Shown piece by piece: positions 29,580 through 37,883 of a DNA stretch of 60,168 nt. Where the stretch lies: contig JAFTVE010000031.1 in the NCBI GenBank assembly GCA_017465905.1, positions 1-60,168 of the forward strand, given 5' to 3'. The DNA is from Bacteroidaceae bacterium. Lineage in GTDB: Bacteria > Bacteroidota > Bacteroidia > Bacteroidales > Bacteroidaceae. The position numbers and the translations under genes are program-made. Under the pieces are notes generated by a model. The model searched no databases. It was not told the origin of the DNA and worked only from the letters and a program-made list of their open reading frames with translations. Position 1 is the stretch's first letter, and every line of letters starts with the position of its first letter.

Positions 29580-30635
29580 ATGAAAAAGTATTTTAAAATT
29601 CTTTGGAGAAGCCTCCTTGGACTAGCGGCAGTAGTAATTGTGTTAGTGGGTATGGTGTTGCTTATAAAGTGGTGCAGAAATCAGAATAATTATTATACGG
29701 AGCGTGAATTGTCTGATAATGTGACGGTTCGTTGGTACTATCACAAAAGTGAATACAGACTTTATAATTCCCATGAGAAAAAAACTGTCTTGAAAGGTAT
29801 AGATAAGGTGGTAAAACCGGCTAGAGGTGATTCACTTACTGTCTTTTTCCAGGATGGACTTCGTGGCTATCTTAATGCCAATACGGGAAAAATCGTGATT
29901 CCTGCGCAATATAGTAGTGCCTGGCTCTTTTCTGAGGGGGTAGCTGCTGTTATGGACTCATCTGGTAAGATTGGATTTGTCGATAAGGACAATAAAGTAG
30001 TCTTGCCGTTTGTTTATAGTTCTTGCTATGGGAAGAATGTGGACTACCTGTTCCATAATGGATTGTGTGTGATGACTGACGTACAAGGAACTTGTGGCCT
30101 TATTGATGTCACGGGAAGTTGGGCGTTGGCTCCTAAGTATGATTATATATGGTCGCCTCGGTATGGAAAATACCGTATAGTCATTGAAGATGGTAAGTAT
30201 GGAGTACTTGACGAATCTCTCAGTCTACTGTTTCCCATAGAGTATGATTTTATAGAATTTGCTAATTCCGAGGCTGATGGTTTGTTGTTGATAAAGGATG
30301 GAGTGAAGCAACAAGTTGCATTTGATGGTACAGTTCTAGTTCCGTTTATGTTGGATGATGCCTCAGACTTATATTATACACAGCGTATAGAATCTATTGT
30401 CGTGCCTGATGGTGAAGGCTCTTCTACTCTATATAGCGAAGTAACCCTCTTGTCTGATTACCTGCAATATTGCGTCCACAATAGTTGGGGATTGATGCAC
30501 CGGGAGACTGGCAAGGTGATTCTTCCTGCACTGTACAATGACATTGAAATGTTGTCTTCAACGCTTGTCAAGGCAGAACTCGCAGAAGCATCTGGGTATA
30601 TCCTGTTTGATGTTAATGGACAGCGTATTGAATGA
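29580..30635 (+). CDS. Membrane-anchored WG-repeat protein
   Basis: 351 residues with one N-terminal membrane segment (about 10-30) and a large outer part containing at least four WG repeats (GYLNANTGKIVIPAQY, IGFVDKDNKVVLPFVY, YGVLDESLSLLFPIEYDFI, WGLMHRETGKVILPALYNDI). WG repeats form beta modules, usually with unknown binding partners, and are common in Bacteroidetes accessory regions. It opens the AT-rich island and lies 22 nt before the WG/VWA gene. Confidence 0.75.
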   Translation: MKKYFKILWRSLLGLAAVVIVLVGMVLLIKWCRNQNNYYTERELSDNVTVRWYYHKSEYRLYNSHEKKTVLKGIDKVVKPARGDSLTVFFQDGLRGYLNANTGKIVIPAQYSSAWLFSEGVAAVMDSSGKIGFVDKDNKVVLPFVYSSCYGKNVDYLFHNGLCVMTDVQGTCGLIDVTGSWALAPKYDYIWSPRYGKYRIVIEDGKYGVLDESLSLLFPIEYDFIEFANSEADGLLLIKDGVKQQVAFDGTVLVPFMLDDASDLYYTQRIESIVVPDGEGSSTLYSEVTLLSDYLQYCVHNSWGLMHRETGKVILPALYNDIEMLSSTLVKAELAEASGYILFDVNGQRIE

Positions 30636-30657
30636 TTGTTGGATAAAATGCAATATT

Positions 30658-31827
30658 ATGAAGGACAATTCTAAAAGATTTGAATTTGAGGACAATCATG
30701 TGATTTCGTATGGCTATTCCGAACTGGAAGGTCACAAAGGCTTCCTTATCGGGGAAAATGTAGCACTGTTTTATGAGGGTGAGTATGGACTATACATTGT
30801 CAATACGGTGACTGGTAGAATTCGTCAAATGTCTACAACAGCAGGAATATTATTGGTTGATGATAATGAAATTGACTATGAAGCAATCTGCAAGTGTTGC
30901 AAGCATGGGGCTCACAATGCAAAGTCTAAAGCGATACGCTATGCCGGGATGAGCAGGTGGGGGAACTTTAAGGATGGTCTCTGTGTCATTTCTTGGATGT
31001 TATATCCTGATGGTATGTATTTTGCAGATAGTGATGGCTTTGGTATGGTCGACAATGATGAAGAAATGGTTTATGCAATCATTGACACCAATCTTGACCT
31101 TGTTGAGCCTTTCCGTCCCGTCAAGGATGTTGATAAATATATAGAAGAAATCAGAAAAACGAATTGTGAAATTACGACTAAAAAGAATGGAACTATGAAA
31201 ACAAAAATTTTCAACCTCATCATCCTCGATGAGAGCGGATCTATGCAAAGCATTAAGAGTGCTGCTATCAACAGTGTGAACGAAACTATTAACACTATCC
31301 AATCGGCACAGGAGGAACATGTCGATCAGGAACATTTTGCAACATTGGTGACCTTCAACAGCAAGGTGAAGACCGTGTATGAATGTGTGCCCGCAGATGA
31401 AGTGGCAGAGCTTACATCTGAGGCCTACCGCCCTGAAAACCTTACAGCCTTGTACGATGCTATGGGGCTTTCATTGGGGGCACTTCGCCCGAAAGTTGCC
31501 GACGTGGATAAGGTCTTGGTCACAGTTGTTACCGATGGCTATGAAAATGCATCGAGAGAATATAGTAGTCAAACCATAAAATCACTTGTCAATGAACTTA
31601 AGGCCAAAGGCTGGGTATTCGCATACATCGGAGCCAATCAGGATGCGATGACCGTAGCGCAGACGATGTCCATAACCAATGCTCTGGACTTCGAGGCGAC
31701 ACATGAGGGTACTATATCGATGACTGAGCATAACATCCGCAGTCGCAGAGCACTCTATGCTCGTATGGCAAAGCCCGACTTCAATGCAGATGAGGCCAAC
31801 TTTAATTTCTTTAATGAGGAAAAATAA
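30658..31827 (+). CDS. WG-like domain fused to a von Willebrand A domain
   Basis: 389 residues from ATG 30658; the longer in-frame ATG at 30538 lies deep in the preceding gene. Residues about 1-175 resemble a short WG-repeat protein (FKDGLCVISWMLYPDGMYF, YAIIDTNLDLVEPFRPV). From about 180 (MKTKIFNLIILDESGSM) there is a complete VWA domain with a MIDAS motif DESGS, T in ENLTALYDAMG and D in VVTDGYENAS. The VWA part alone is a known stand-alone type of about 210 residues, and ATG 31195 could still serve as an internal start. So this may be a recent in-frame fusion. It is probably cytosolic and its partner is unknown. Confidence 0.75.
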   Translation: MKDNSKRFEFEDNHVISYGYSELEGHKGFLIGENVALFYEGEYGLYIVNTVTGRIRQMSTTAGILLVDDNEIDYEAICKCCKHGAHNAKSKAIRYAGMSRWGNFKDGLCVISWMLYPDGMYFADSDGFGMVDNDEEMVYAIIDTNLDLVEPFRPVKDVDKYIEEIRKTNCEITTKKNGTMKTKIFNLIILDESGSMQSIKSAAINSVNETINTIQSAQEEHVDQEHFATLVTFNSKVKTVYECVPADEVAELTSEAYRPENLTALYDAMGLSLGALRPKVADVDKVLVTVVTDGYENASREYSSQTIKSLVNELKAKGWVFAYIGANQDAMTVAQTMSITNALDFEATHEGTISMTEHNIRSRRALYARMAKPDFNADEANFNFFNEEK

Positions 31828-31849
31828 TCACAGACGGAGATAAAGAAAC

Positions 31850-31880
31850 TTGTTGATTTCAAAATCTATTAGTATATTTG
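31850..31880 (+). promoter_or_regulatory. Promoter of the His/Cys small protein gene
   Basis: TTG at 31850-31852, a 20-nt spacer and TATATTTG at 31873-31880 match the Bacteroidetes promoter, about 62 nt before ATG 31942. Confidence 0.55.
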
Positions 31881-31941
31881 TGATGAATCACTACATTGTT
31901 GAATGTAAAATGAATACAACGAAAATAAACTGAAGCGCGTT

Positions 31942-32490
31942 ATGCTGGTAATCCATCCGAAAGACAAGACGACTACCGTGCTTGCTGCCCTTTACGAAGG
32001 GGCGCAAGTGCGGTTACTTGACCAAACTTATAGTAAGTCCGAGATTAATCATCATCTGCATCATACTACCAAGAGTGAACGTATTATGATGCTGGGGCAT
32101 GGCTCGGATAAAGGGTTGTTTTCGCGTGATGATGACGAACAGGATTTGTTCGACCGCTTGCTGGTCTACCATCCTCATGCCTACTATCTCCGTAAGCATG
32201 GAGCCAATGTCGTGGCTCTTTGGTGCAATGCCGATTTGTTTGCTCGTAAGGAGGGGCTGCATGGACTGTTCACTGGGATGATTATTTCAGAGTTGAGTGA
32301 AGCGCTGGTCTATGAGGTGCCTACCACACAAAGCGAACTTGACGAAGAAAATGTCAAGTTGGTTCGTCGATTGCGTGCCCTGTTGGACGAGGACGTTCCG
32401 TTGAACGATATCCCCCAACGTATGTTTGCACTCAATGACACTCATACTCCACTCACCGATTTTAATTACTCGCATTTCTATTATCTTTAG
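31942..32490 (+). CDS. Small protein with a clan CD peptidase-like His/Cys pair
   Basis: 182 residues with no signal or membrane segment. Two features stand out: IMMLGHGSDKGLF (His53) after a hydrophobic strand, and NVVALWCNADLF (Cys95) after a second strand. Strand-HG and strand-xxC, about 40 residues apart, is the arrangement of caspase-like and CHAT peptidases (clan CD). The usual neighbours of that fold are not clear, so a catalytic role is only a suggestion. It lies between a VWA gene and a phosphatase-like gene. Confidence 0.6.
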   Translation: MLVIHPKDKTTTVLAALYEGAQVRLLDQTYSKSEINHHLHHTTKSERIMMLGHGSDKGLFSRDDDEQDLFDRLLVYHPHAYYLRKHGANVVALWCNADLFARKEGLHGLFTGMIISELSEALVYEVPTTQSELDEENVKLVRRLRALLDEDVPLNDIPQRMFALNDTHTPLTDFNYSHFYYL

Positions 32491-32521
32491 TAACGTATAG
32501 AAAATAAGCAGCTTAATTGCT

Positions 32522-33112
32522 ATGAATATGAAAAATACTCTTTACGAACGGCTACAGGCATTGCCTATCACGGATTTGGCTCCCGTGTTTGACCATGGTG
32601 TTAGAGGACGCACCATGTCTGCTTCATCGTGCAGTTGGCTGTTACCTAAGGTGCGGGAGGCTGGCGTGAAGACAATTATAGACTTGCGTACGGCCGACCA
32701 CACCGATAAGTTCTGCAAGAAAGTGCATGATGCAGGGCTCGCATATCGCCATATTGCTATCGACAGCGAAAATACGGATGTGCGTGAAATCCTCTCTTCG
32801 TTACCCGACTTTTTTGCTTGGATGGACGAGGGGGATTTTTATATTGCTTGTGCTATGGGGCTTCATCGCACAGATATTGCGATATCCATATATTATGTGT
32901 TTCATCCGTCGGTACCCTATGACCGTGTGCCCGAACTGCGTGGACACCGCAAGCATGGAATACTGCGATGCGACGATATTGCTCGTCGGCTCAATAGTAT
33001 AATGAGTGCTCTTACTCCCAATGACAATATTCGGATGGGACTCCCCGATGATTATCGGGATGAATTCAATAGACGCAAAAAACATCTTTTTGCGATCAAC
33101 TCTGTATTTTAA
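32522..33112 (+). CDS. Dual-specificity phosphatase-like protein
   Basis: 196 residues. The phosphate-binding loop is CAMGLHRT (Cys110, Arg116), i.e. C-x5-R-T. The preceding residue is Ala rather than the usual His. The upstream strand-loop VKTIIDLRTADHTDKF fits the region that carries the general acid in DSP-type enzymes. It may dephosphorylate protein, RNA or nucleotide-like substrates. The start ATGAATATG leaves a two-codon ambiguity. It lies 31 nt after the His/Cys gene and is probably co-transcribed with it. Confidence 0.7.
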   Translation: MNMKNTLYERLQALPITDLAPVFDHGVRGRTMSASSCSWLLPKVREAGVKTIIDLRTADHTDKFCKKVHDAGLAYRHIAIDSENTDVREILSSLPDFFAWMDEGDFYIACAMGLHRTDIAISIYYVFHPSVPYDRVPELRGHRKHGILRCDDIARRLNSIMSALTPNDNIRMGLPDDYRDEFNRRKKHLFAINSVF

Positions 33113-33131
33113 ACTCAAATGATGAAAGACT

Positions 33132-33743
33132 ATGAATAATAAGTTATCCAAAAGTGCAAAAAGGAATACATATATTTTCATTGTTATAGCTATAGCCTTT
33201 GTCATTAGCCTACCGCTTTCATACTATTCGTGTCCGGCTTACGATATTGTTCCCCATTTCTCTTTCTTGTTGCTTTTGTTGCATTGGTGCTTTTTCTCTG
33301 TTGCTTTTCTACTTTGTTCTCTGCTTGTGTTAGGTAGCATAAAGATATGCTGTAAATATCATCCACTCTTTTTCTGTAGGTGTCAGATAAAGGAGATTGC
33401 AACAATGCTGTATACAGATAAAGGTAAGCATCTATGCCTCCATCTTCTCTTGATAATAGGCAGTGTCACTATGCAGTTGGTGATTAATAGAGCAAGCCGA
33501 TTCCTACATTCTACAACATGGCATTTTTCTCTTACCCCAGAGTTCAGGATGCTAGATACTATCGTTTGCTATCTTTTCATGTTGCTTCTTACTTATCTTT
33601 ATCTCAAAATCACCAGATGCAACACCAGGACTACCGTTTATTATGCAGTAGTAGGCATTTTCTCTTGTGTTATTACTGCATTAGGATTGGAGTGGGTTGA
33701 GTTGTGCGGATATGAAGCCGAGTTCTGTTCAGATATTCCTTAA
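33132..33743 (+). CDS. Polytopic membrane protein of unknown function
   Basis: 203 residues with about five hydrophobic segments (about 14-31, 41-65, 95-112, 134-155, 165-185) and few charged residues between them. No catalytic motif or family is recognised. It starts 19 nt after the phosphatase-like gene in the same direction, so it may be a membrane partner of that gene. Confidence 0.6.
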   Translation: MNNKLSKSAKRNTYIFIVIAIAFVISLPLSYYSCPAYDIVPHFSFLLLLLHWCFFSVAFLLCSLLVLGSIKICCKYHPLFFCRCQIKEIATMLYTDKGKHLCLHLLLIIGSVTMQLVINRASRFLHSTTWHFSLTPEFRMLDTIVCYLFMLLLTYLYLKITRCNTRTTVYYAVVGIFSCVITALGLEWVELCGYEAEFCSDIP

Positions 33744-33795
33744 TCTTGTAAACACGGAATCCTTATTTCTGTATCAAGAGATACTGATACTCATT

Positions 33796-33818
33796 GCCTG
33801 CGGATGACATCCGCAGGC
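33796..33818 (+). terminator. Hairpin after the membrane protein gene
   Basis: GCCTGCGGAT (33796-33805) pairs perfectly with ATCCGCAGGC (33809-33818) around a 3-nt loop. There is no U-run after it, so termination may be weak or factor-dependent. Confidence 0.4.
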
Positions 33819-33856
33819 TCATCCCTTTCCCGCATTTATCTGCCTAAGAGTATTAA

Positions 33857-34380
33857 CACGTGGTCGATGAACTATTAGGCTTTACAAAGGGGCAGGGAAA
33901 ACGCATTATAAAAACATCTTAATGGAAACGTCTAACTAACTGTCCCTCTATAAACAGAGGGGGAGTTTGGAAAGCGCAAATAATCAATGGTTAACTACTA
34001 AGAAGTCCGAAAATTTTATAATGCGTTTTCCCTACAAAGGGGGGCATATCAGTGGATATGAAGGACTATGCGTTGATTAAGGATATTCATTATCACTGAA
34101 GGTTATTAAAGTGGAAATCCCTGAAATGTCTGAAGAGTCAATAGGTGATCTGGACCAAGCATTGGCCGACACCTGTGGTGACAAGGAGTGCAACATCCTT
34201 CTTTACATCGCCACCCTTAAATCCACACAGAATCCCATCACAGTGGAGCAGATGCAGTTGTTCGGCAACTCCCTTGACAAATATGTTTCCGATAGTGCCC
34301 ACATCATTTGGGGATTGGGTGAGTATGAGAGCGGATACGATGGAGTCACTATTCTGATTGTTGTTGGCGATTCGAAATAA
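33857..34380 (+). pseudogene. FtsZ/tubulin-like remnant interrupted by a MITE
   Basis: Skipping the element at 33893-34033, the frame reads HVVDELLGFTKG, then GISVDMKDYALIKDIHYH and a stop (34097-34099). This resembles the FtsZ segment that ends in NVDFADVRTVM. In another frame, 34111-34380 encodes 89 residues (NILLYIATLKS..., then ITVEQMQLFGNSLDKYVSDSAHIIWGLG) resembling the FtsZ C-terminal domain, which ends strand ILIVVG. The N-terminal GTP-binding half and the piece joining the two fragments are missing. The 89-residue part could still be translated from GTG 34111. I am moderately sure of the family. Confidence 0.5.
33893..34033. mobile_element. MITE-like element with 20-bp perfect terminal inverted repeats
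   Basis: AGGGAAAACGCATTATAAAA at 33894-33913 is the exact reverse complement of 34014-34033. Outside lie direct repeats ACAAAGGGG at 33884-33892 and 34034-34042 (9 bp, or 10 bp with the preceding T), the expected target-site duplication. The interior of about 100 bp has no coding capacity. The parent transposase is not in the window. It is inserted into the FtsZ-like remnant. Confidence 0.75.
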
Positions 34381-34472
34381 TTGGCTGAGCTAAGCTAAAA
34401 ATCTCTTGTGATGATAGGTATGAGGGGTAAAATGACTCTATACTATAAAACAAACAATAAATTTTTAGTGCT

Positions 34473-34910
34473 ATGATACTTATTGGAACATCTATTTTGA
34501 TTCTTGCCTATATGATTATGGGCAAGGACATCAATCCGCTTTTGGAGCGTGTAAAGCACATTGATTGGCGTGCCAAGATCAATGCCTTGATGGATAAGTT
34601 GCGTCCTTGGGCATTGAAGGCCGGGCGAGTAGCCACCCGTCCCCTACTCCAGTTCTACTATGTGATGGATGATGACAGCACCTCCATGCTTGACCGAGTA
34701 TTGATTTACGGAGTTATCATCTATACCATTCTTCCCATCGATGTCATTCCTCGCGCCGTGTATAAGTTCCTTGGTGTGCTGGACGATGGTGTAGCTATCC
34801 TCTATGTCTATAAGAAGGTCAAGGATAAGATTACTCCCGAGATCAACATCAAGGTCGAGGAGACTCTGAATGCCTGGTTCGGTCCCGAGTATGCGTGGAT
34901 TGAGGGGTGA
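34473..34910 (+). CDS. DUF1232 (YkvA-like) membrane protein
   Basis: 145 residues. An N-terminal hydrophobic segment (about 1-16) and the DUF1232 core (SMLDRVLIYGVIIYTILPIDVIPRAVYKFLGVLDDGVAILYVYKKV, about 68-115), with the typical YxxxPxDxxPD-like pattern. Molecular function is not established for the family. It lies between the FtsZ-like remnant and a VWA gene, 47 nt before the latter, so it is probably part of the same functional group. Confidence 0.8.
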   Translation: MILIGTSILILAYMIMGKDINPLLERVKHIDWRAKINALMDKLRPWALKAGRVATRPLLQFYYVMDDDSTSMLDRVLIYGVIIYTILPIDVIPRAVYKFLGVLDDGVAILYVYKKVKDKITPEINIKVEETLNAWFGPEYAWIEG

Positions 34911-34957
34911 ATCCATAAAAGAGATGATACAAATGATTAACAATTAAAACTACTACT

Positions 34958-35800
34958 ATGAGCATTAAAGATTTGTTTAAAAAGAAAACCACGATCATCA
35001 CAGAGACTAAGACAACAACAATCTCAACAGAAGAGAGCGTCAGCACCGACAAGACGGAACAGAAGCCTTTCGAGAAGGTGGCTCCTGAGAAGATTGGCGT
35101 GCTGGATATGGTTATTGCCTTTGACACTACGGGATCAATGGCTGCTTATATTGACGCTGTGCGTCAAGAGGTGGCTGAACTGATACCACGACTTTTTAAG
35201 GACAACGAAGACTTGAGGCTTGGTATAGTGGCATTCGGTGACTACTGCGATATGAATAATGCGCAGGACTTTGGCGATGCCTACCAATGCCTGATGCCCA
35301 CCAATAACGAGAATGACATTATCAAGTTTGTACGCGAGACAAAGGATACCAGCGGTGGCGACGGTGATGAGTTTTACGAATTGGTCATCAAGAAGATTGT
35401 GGAGGAGACACCCTGGCGCGAAGACTCTACCCGTGCGATACTCTTAATCTCCGATGCTGAGCCCCATTCATTGGGTTATACCTATAAGGATTATGTTGTA
35501 GGCAATCAGATAGATTGGCGCAAGGAGGCAAGCAAGGCAGCTGAGATGAAAATCAAGATCGACACCGTGACGATTACCGACAGTCCATGGTACAAGGAGC
35601 TTTCGAAAATGACAAATGGTATCAGCGTACCCTTCGCCAGTGGTCATAAGACTGCCCGACTTGTCGAAACTGCTACAATGGCTCGCGGTTCAATGAAGTC
35701 AAGAGAGAAGTTCGACATGCTCTATAGCGAATGCATGGATGATGAATGCCGCGACGTATTCTCGGCATACAAGGATGAAAGAGATAAGTGTGATGTGTAA
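34958..35800 (+). CDS. VWA-domain protein
   Basis: 280 residues. After a charged N-terminus of about 45 residues comes a VWA domain: MIDAS DTTGSM (about 54-59), then LRLGIVAFGDYCDM and a later Asp in ILLISDAEPHS. The insertions (GGDGDEFYELVIKKIVEETPW) match the VWA subtype linked to alpha-kinase or TerY-like systems. It probably binds a protein partner in a metal-dependent way. It is the second VWA protein in 4 kb, not closely similar to the first. Cytosolic. Confidence 0.8.
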   Translation: MSIKDLFKKKTTIITETKTTTISTEESVSTDKTEQKPFEKVAPEKIGVLDMVIAFDTTGSMAAYIDAVRQEVAELIPRLFKDNEDLRLGIVAFGDYCDMNNAQDFGDAYQCLMPTNNENDIIKFVRETKDTSGGDGDEFYELVIKKIVEETPWREDSTRAILLISDAEPHSLGYTYKDYVVGNQIDWRKEASKAAEMKIKIDTVTITDSPWYKELSKMTNGISVPFASGHKTARLVETATMARGSMKSREKFDMLYSECMDDECRDVFSAYKDERDKCDV

Positions 35801-35857
35801 ATTCACCAAAATTCATTTGAAATCAAGTAGCTATATATGAAGGATGGCCCTTTTTAA

Positions 35858-35887
35858 TTGTGCGTTAAGAAAAAATAGTTACATTTG
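35858..35887 (+). promoter_or_regulatory. Consensus promoter of the ADP-ribosylglycohydrolase gene
   Basis: TTG at 35858-35860, a 19-nt spacer and TACATTTG at 35880-35887. An in-frame alternative start at 35885 falls inside this box, so translation must begin at ATG 35903, with a short leader. The -7 box and the next three bases (TACATTTGCAG) are the same as in the leader-RNA promoter at 41411. Confidence 0.65.
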
Positions 35888-35902
35888 CAGAAAAAATATA
35901 CC

Positions 35903-37435
35903 ATGAATATAGCATATAGAAATAAAGTATTAGGTTCTATGGTTGGCGGTGCTGTAGGAGATGCACTTGGCTATCCCGTAGAGTTTATGAGTTATGACCA
36001 AATTCTTCACAAATATGGAAGTGGAGGGATTACTCGTTATGAACTGAATAAAGAGGGGGTGGCGGAGATTTCCGATGATACCCAAATGAGCCTGTTTACG
36101 GCTAATGGAGTTCTATTTTGTTTTACCAGATATGCTACTCGCGGAGTTTTAGGCGCAAGTCCAGCAGACTATATTCGTGATTCGTATATTGAATGGTTGC
36201 AAACTCAGACAGGATGTATTGACTATACCCAATGTCATTATAATTGGATTCGCGGCGTTAAAGAACTTCATGCTAATCGCGCTCCTGGAATGACTTGTAT
36301 GGCTGCATTGCAACAATTGGCAAAGCATGAGGCTGTTGTTAATAAAAGTAAGGGCTGTGGAGGTATCATGCGAGTGGCTCCATTGGCCTTATTTGCAGCC
36401 CATCCAGTACATGATGTCGATTTGCCATCTCATGTAGAGCTTTATGTGAAAGAATCGGGAAAAACAGCAGAATTAACACATAAGCATCCTCTTGGGTATA
36501 TACCTGCAGCTTTCTTATCAGCTTTGATACAGAAGCTTATGCCATATTCGTATCTGTCCAAGACTCAACTGAGGAAATGTGTTGTTGACAGCATGTCATT
36601 GATAGAAGAGATTTATCCAAATCAACGAACGTATACGGATTATCTGAAACAGTTGATAGACAAGGCTATAGAATTATCATATAGTAGCGAGAGTAATTAT
36701 GCTGCAATCTGTCAGTTGGGTGAAGGATGGGTGGCTGAAGAAACTTTGGCTATTGCCATGTATTGTTTGATGAAGTATCCTGACAACTTTGAAAAGGCAA
36801 TTATAGCATCAGTCAATCATTCTGGCGATAGCGACTCTACGGGTGCTGTCGTAGGAAATATTATGGGTGCATTGCTCGGATATGATGCTATCCCTGACTA
36901 TTATAAAGAGAAACTTGAACTAAGGTGGCTTATCGAGGAGTTGGCAACGGACATCGCAATGGGTATTCCTGTTGGGGAATATATGGATTGTTATGACACT
37001 CCAGAAAAGAGACTTTGGATGAAAAAATATGTTGACATCATGGCCTATGATTGTGCCCCTATAAAGAACTCCTATCTTGTTCATAGCGATTTGCATATCT
37101 ATGCAGGCGAATATCCAGGTGATAAGGATGAGCATAGATGCCGTATGAAAGTTCTGGATTGCTGTTGGTCAAAGTTTAAGCACTTCTATGATCTTACTTG
37201 TAATGGAGAGCTTACACCTTATGCAAACTATCTCCCTCCCCAAAAGTGTTATACAAGATTCCCTATTTCAGATTGTGGAGTACCGGACAACACTGCAATT
37301 GTGGCAAGATTGTTGCAAGAGATAATATACAAAGGAGAAAACGCCAATCTTCACGATGAATATATCTATATTCATTGTTGGGGCGGAGTGGGTAGAACTG
37401 GTAAATTGTCGCATGTCTCTATGCTTACTTACTGA
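35903..37435 (+). CDS. ADP-ribosylglycohydrolase fused to a tyrosine-phosphatase-like domain (frameshifted)
   Basis: 510 residues as it stands. About 1-350 is an ARH/DraG-type hydrolase: GAVGDALGYPVEF, SDDTQMSLF (metal ligands), GCGGIMRVAPLALF and SGDSDSTGAVVGN. It removes ADP-ribose from proteins or nucleic acids. About 390-510 is a DSP-like domain with HCWGGVGRTG (Cys492, Arg498). Just after this loop the frame fails: one missing A near 37403-37406 changes the expected GKIVACLYAYLLRGQG to KLSHVSMLTY-stop. The original frame continues to a TAA at 37594-37596. This is either a real inactivating deletion in the A/T tract or a sequencing error. Confidence 0.8.
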   Translation: MNIAYRNKVLGSMVGGAVGDALGYPVEFMSYDQILHKYGSGGITRYELNKEGVAEISDDTQMSLFTANGVLFCFTRYATRGVLGASPADYIRDSYIEWLQTQTGCIDYTQCHYNWIRGVKELHANRAPGMTCMAALQQLAKHEAVVNKSKGCGGIMRVAPLALFAAHPVHDVDLPSHVELYVKESGKTAELTHKHPLGYIPAAFLSALIQKLMPYSYLSKTQLRKCVVDSMSLIEEIYPNQRTYTDYLKQLIDKAIELSYSSESNYAAICQLGEGWVAEETLAIAMYCLMKYPDNFEKAIIASVNHSGDSDSTGAVVGNIMGALLGYDAIPDYYKEKLELRWLIEELATDIAMGIPVGEYMDCYDTPEKRLWMKKYVDIMAYDCAPIKNSYLVHSDLHIYAGEYPGDKDEHRCRMKVLDCCWSKFKHFYDLTCNGELTPYANYLPPQKCYTRFPISDCGVPDNTAIVARLLQEIIYKGENANLHDEYIYIHCWGGVGRTGKLSHVSMLTY

Positions 37436-37624
37436 GAGGACAAGGATTGAATGCCGATGAGATATATTCAAGAGCAATGCTTCAGCTCCAAGAGAGTTTC
37501 TCTCGCTGTCCTAAATCAAAAACACGAGTATCTCCAGAGAATCATCTGCAACGTTCATTCGTGCGGAAGTTTATTGAAAATGAATGTGTCAATTAAACTA
37601 TTGTATAGTATTAATTTCAATGTT

Positions 37625-37881
37625 ATGAAGAAGCGACTCTATTTTGATATGGACGGAGTTCTTGTTGATTTCGAATCGGGATTAGCACAACAGGACGAAC
37701 AAACCCTTAAGGAATATGAAGGATGTTATGATGAGATACCAGGATTGTTTGGGCAGATGTTGCCAATGGAAGGAGCTATAGATGCCGAAAAAACGGGACA
37801 AGTGAGTTTGAAGGCGAATGGATACAGTTTGGTTCGGGACAGTTTCCCGACTGGACAGCAGTAGTCGACTATCTGTTATAA
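37625..37881 (+). pseudogene. 5'(3')-deoxyribonucleotidase-like HAD gene with an internal deletion
   Basis: The start MKKRLYFDMDGVLVDFESGLA is the HAD nucleophile motif of the 5'(3')-deoxyribonucleotidase family. After MLPMEGAIDA the reading jumps to the family's C-terminal end, which is in another frame: KNGTSEFEGEWIQFGSGQF, then PDWTAVVDYLL and TAA at 37879-37881. The middle, roughly 90 residues with HAD motifs II to IV, is gone. The present frame stops at 37864. Not functional. Confidence 0.7.
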
Positions 37882-37883
37882 TT

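Noticed and set aside
30538-30657. Upstream start for the WG/VWA protein
   Set aside because: It overlaps the end of the previous WG-repeat gene for about 100 nt in another frame; ATG 30658 follows it cleanly.
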